Part shown: one piece after another, positions 63,440 to 64,000 of the stretch
How positions within the stretch are numbered: the stretch's first letter is position 1
Layout of the letters: every line of letters begins with the position of its first letter
Source of the DNA: Holophagaceae bacterium
Lineage (GTDB): Bacteria; Acidobacteriota; Holophagae; Holophagales; Holophagaceae
Direction: 5' to 3'
Assembly: GCA_016722505.1 (NCBI GenBank)
Contig: JADKJH010000001.1
Coordinates: forward strand, 682,001-746,000
Length of the DNA: 64,000 bases
Made by a program: the position numbers and the translations under genes
Notes under the pieces: model-generated
Databases searched by the model: none
The model's input: only the letters and a program-made list of their open reading frames with translations
What the model was told of the DNA's origin: nothing

Positions 63440-64000
63440 ATGTTTCGAACCGTCAGTTTCAAGGTCGCCTTTTTCGCCAACACAGTCCTGTTGGTCGTCA
63501 TGGCCATCGGCACCTACATACTTATCAACCACCAGAATACGGCCTTGACCAACCAATTCGTGGCGGAAGGGAAATTCATGTCCCTCACGGGCGCCAAATC
63601 CGTCGGCCGAGTCATGGAAGAAGCCATTGACAACGGAGTCTTCACGGTCCAAGACGCCTTCGATAAGGACTATGTCGCCATCCCCGGTTTTGAACCGCCC
63701 AAATTCCACTCCAAATACGACTTCTATACCGACAAGGCGCTCCTTTCCTTGCAGGATGAGTATCTGAAAAACCCCAACGCCCTTTTCGCCATAGCCGTGG
63801 ACATCAACGGCTACCTCCCCACCCACAATTCAAAATACCAGCAAGCCATCACCGGGGACCGGGAGAAGGACAAGATCGGCAACCGCACCAAACGCATCTT
63901 TGATGACCCAGTCGGACTCGCCGCGGCAAAAAACCAGACTGAAGGATTCGTCCAAGCCTACGCCAGGGATACCGGAGAATCCCTCATGGACATCTCTTCG
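63440..64000 (+). CDS. Methyl-accepting chemotaxis protein-like receptor, 3' end cut
   Basis: The first 187 residues are visible, starting MFRTVSFKVAFFANTV behind AGGAG. One membrane helix (VLLVVMAIGTYILI) is followed by a periplasmic module closely matching that of the previous gene (KFHSKYDFYTDKALLSLQDEY, AVDINGYLPTHNSKYQ, NRTKRIFDDPVGLAAAKN, YARDTGESLMDIS). The second helix, HAMP and signalling domain would lie beyond the window edge, so the MCP assignment is inferred from the family architecture. Confidence 0.75.
   Translation, partial: MFRTVSFKVAFFANTVLLVVMAIGTYILINHQNTALTNQFVAEGKFMSLTGAKSVGRVMEEAIDNGVFTVQDAFDKDYVAIPGFEPPKFHSKYDFYTDKALLSLQDEYLKNPNALFAIAVDINGYLPTHNSKYQQAITGDREKDKIGNRTKRIFDDPVGLAAAKNQTEGFVQAYARDTGESLMDISS

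Overview
The window is about 64 kb of high-GC (roughly 60%), densely packed bacterial chromosome. Gene content suggests a Gram-negative, mainly respiratory heterotroph: a mitochondrial-type aconitase, menaquinone/ubiquinone methyltransferase, FadE-like acyl-CoA dehydrogenase, acyl-CoA carboxylase parts, many Cys-anchored lipoproteins, Cache-type chemoreceptor pieces and a large DUF5117/DUF4953-type metalloprotease. I infer an Acidobacteriota of the Holophaga/Geothrix type; no rRNA is present to confirm this.

Layout. 1-16 kb: a partial rhodanese-like gene, two decayed genes (a YbaK/ProX-like deacylase and a DinB protein), ygiD-like dioxygenase, phosphofructokinase, TPR/glycosyltransferase and membrane proteins, a large metalloprotease, and three plastocyanin-like lipoproteins around a MocR regulator. 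16-24 kb: aconitase, then a ribH-nusB-accB-accC run. 23.9-24.5 kb: tRNA-Thr(TGT) flanked on both sides by partial duplications of itself. 24.5-36 kb: accessory enzymes, regulators (LysR, AraC), lipoproteins, amidase. 36-44.4 kb: purL, a B12-type radical SAM protein, pnuC, and a coupled pyrR-pyrB-ORF6N-gpmI run in which a phage-type ORF6N gene sits between housekeeping genes. 44-50 kb: menG-type methyltransferase, acyl-CoA dehydrogenase and a FecR/DUF6600-type secreted protein. 50-52 kb: palindromic repeats and a frameshifted IS110-family element with a possible bridge RNA. 52-57 kb: TatD, NtrC-family and MerR regulators, tRNA-Pro(GGG) followed by a second tRNA-derived repeat field, and YchF. 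57.4-60.1 kb: two biotinyl-domain proteins (one lacking the biotinylated lysine), tandem truncated copies of the second, an AUH-like methylglutaconyl-CoA hydratase and a CDF transporter. 60.3-64 kb: a kinase-like protein without the DFG aspartate fused to a Roadblock-like domain, two more Roadblock-like proteins, a secreted Cache-like sensor and the start of a membrane receptor with the same sensor.

The most interesting regions are the 60.3-64 kb signalling cluster, the ORF6N gene with its 27-bp perfect palindrome inside the pyrimidine operon, the paired tRNA-derived repeat fields, the decaying or expanding biotin-carrier array, and the IS110 left end. All functional assignments come from reading the translated sequence and family knowledge; no database search was run.
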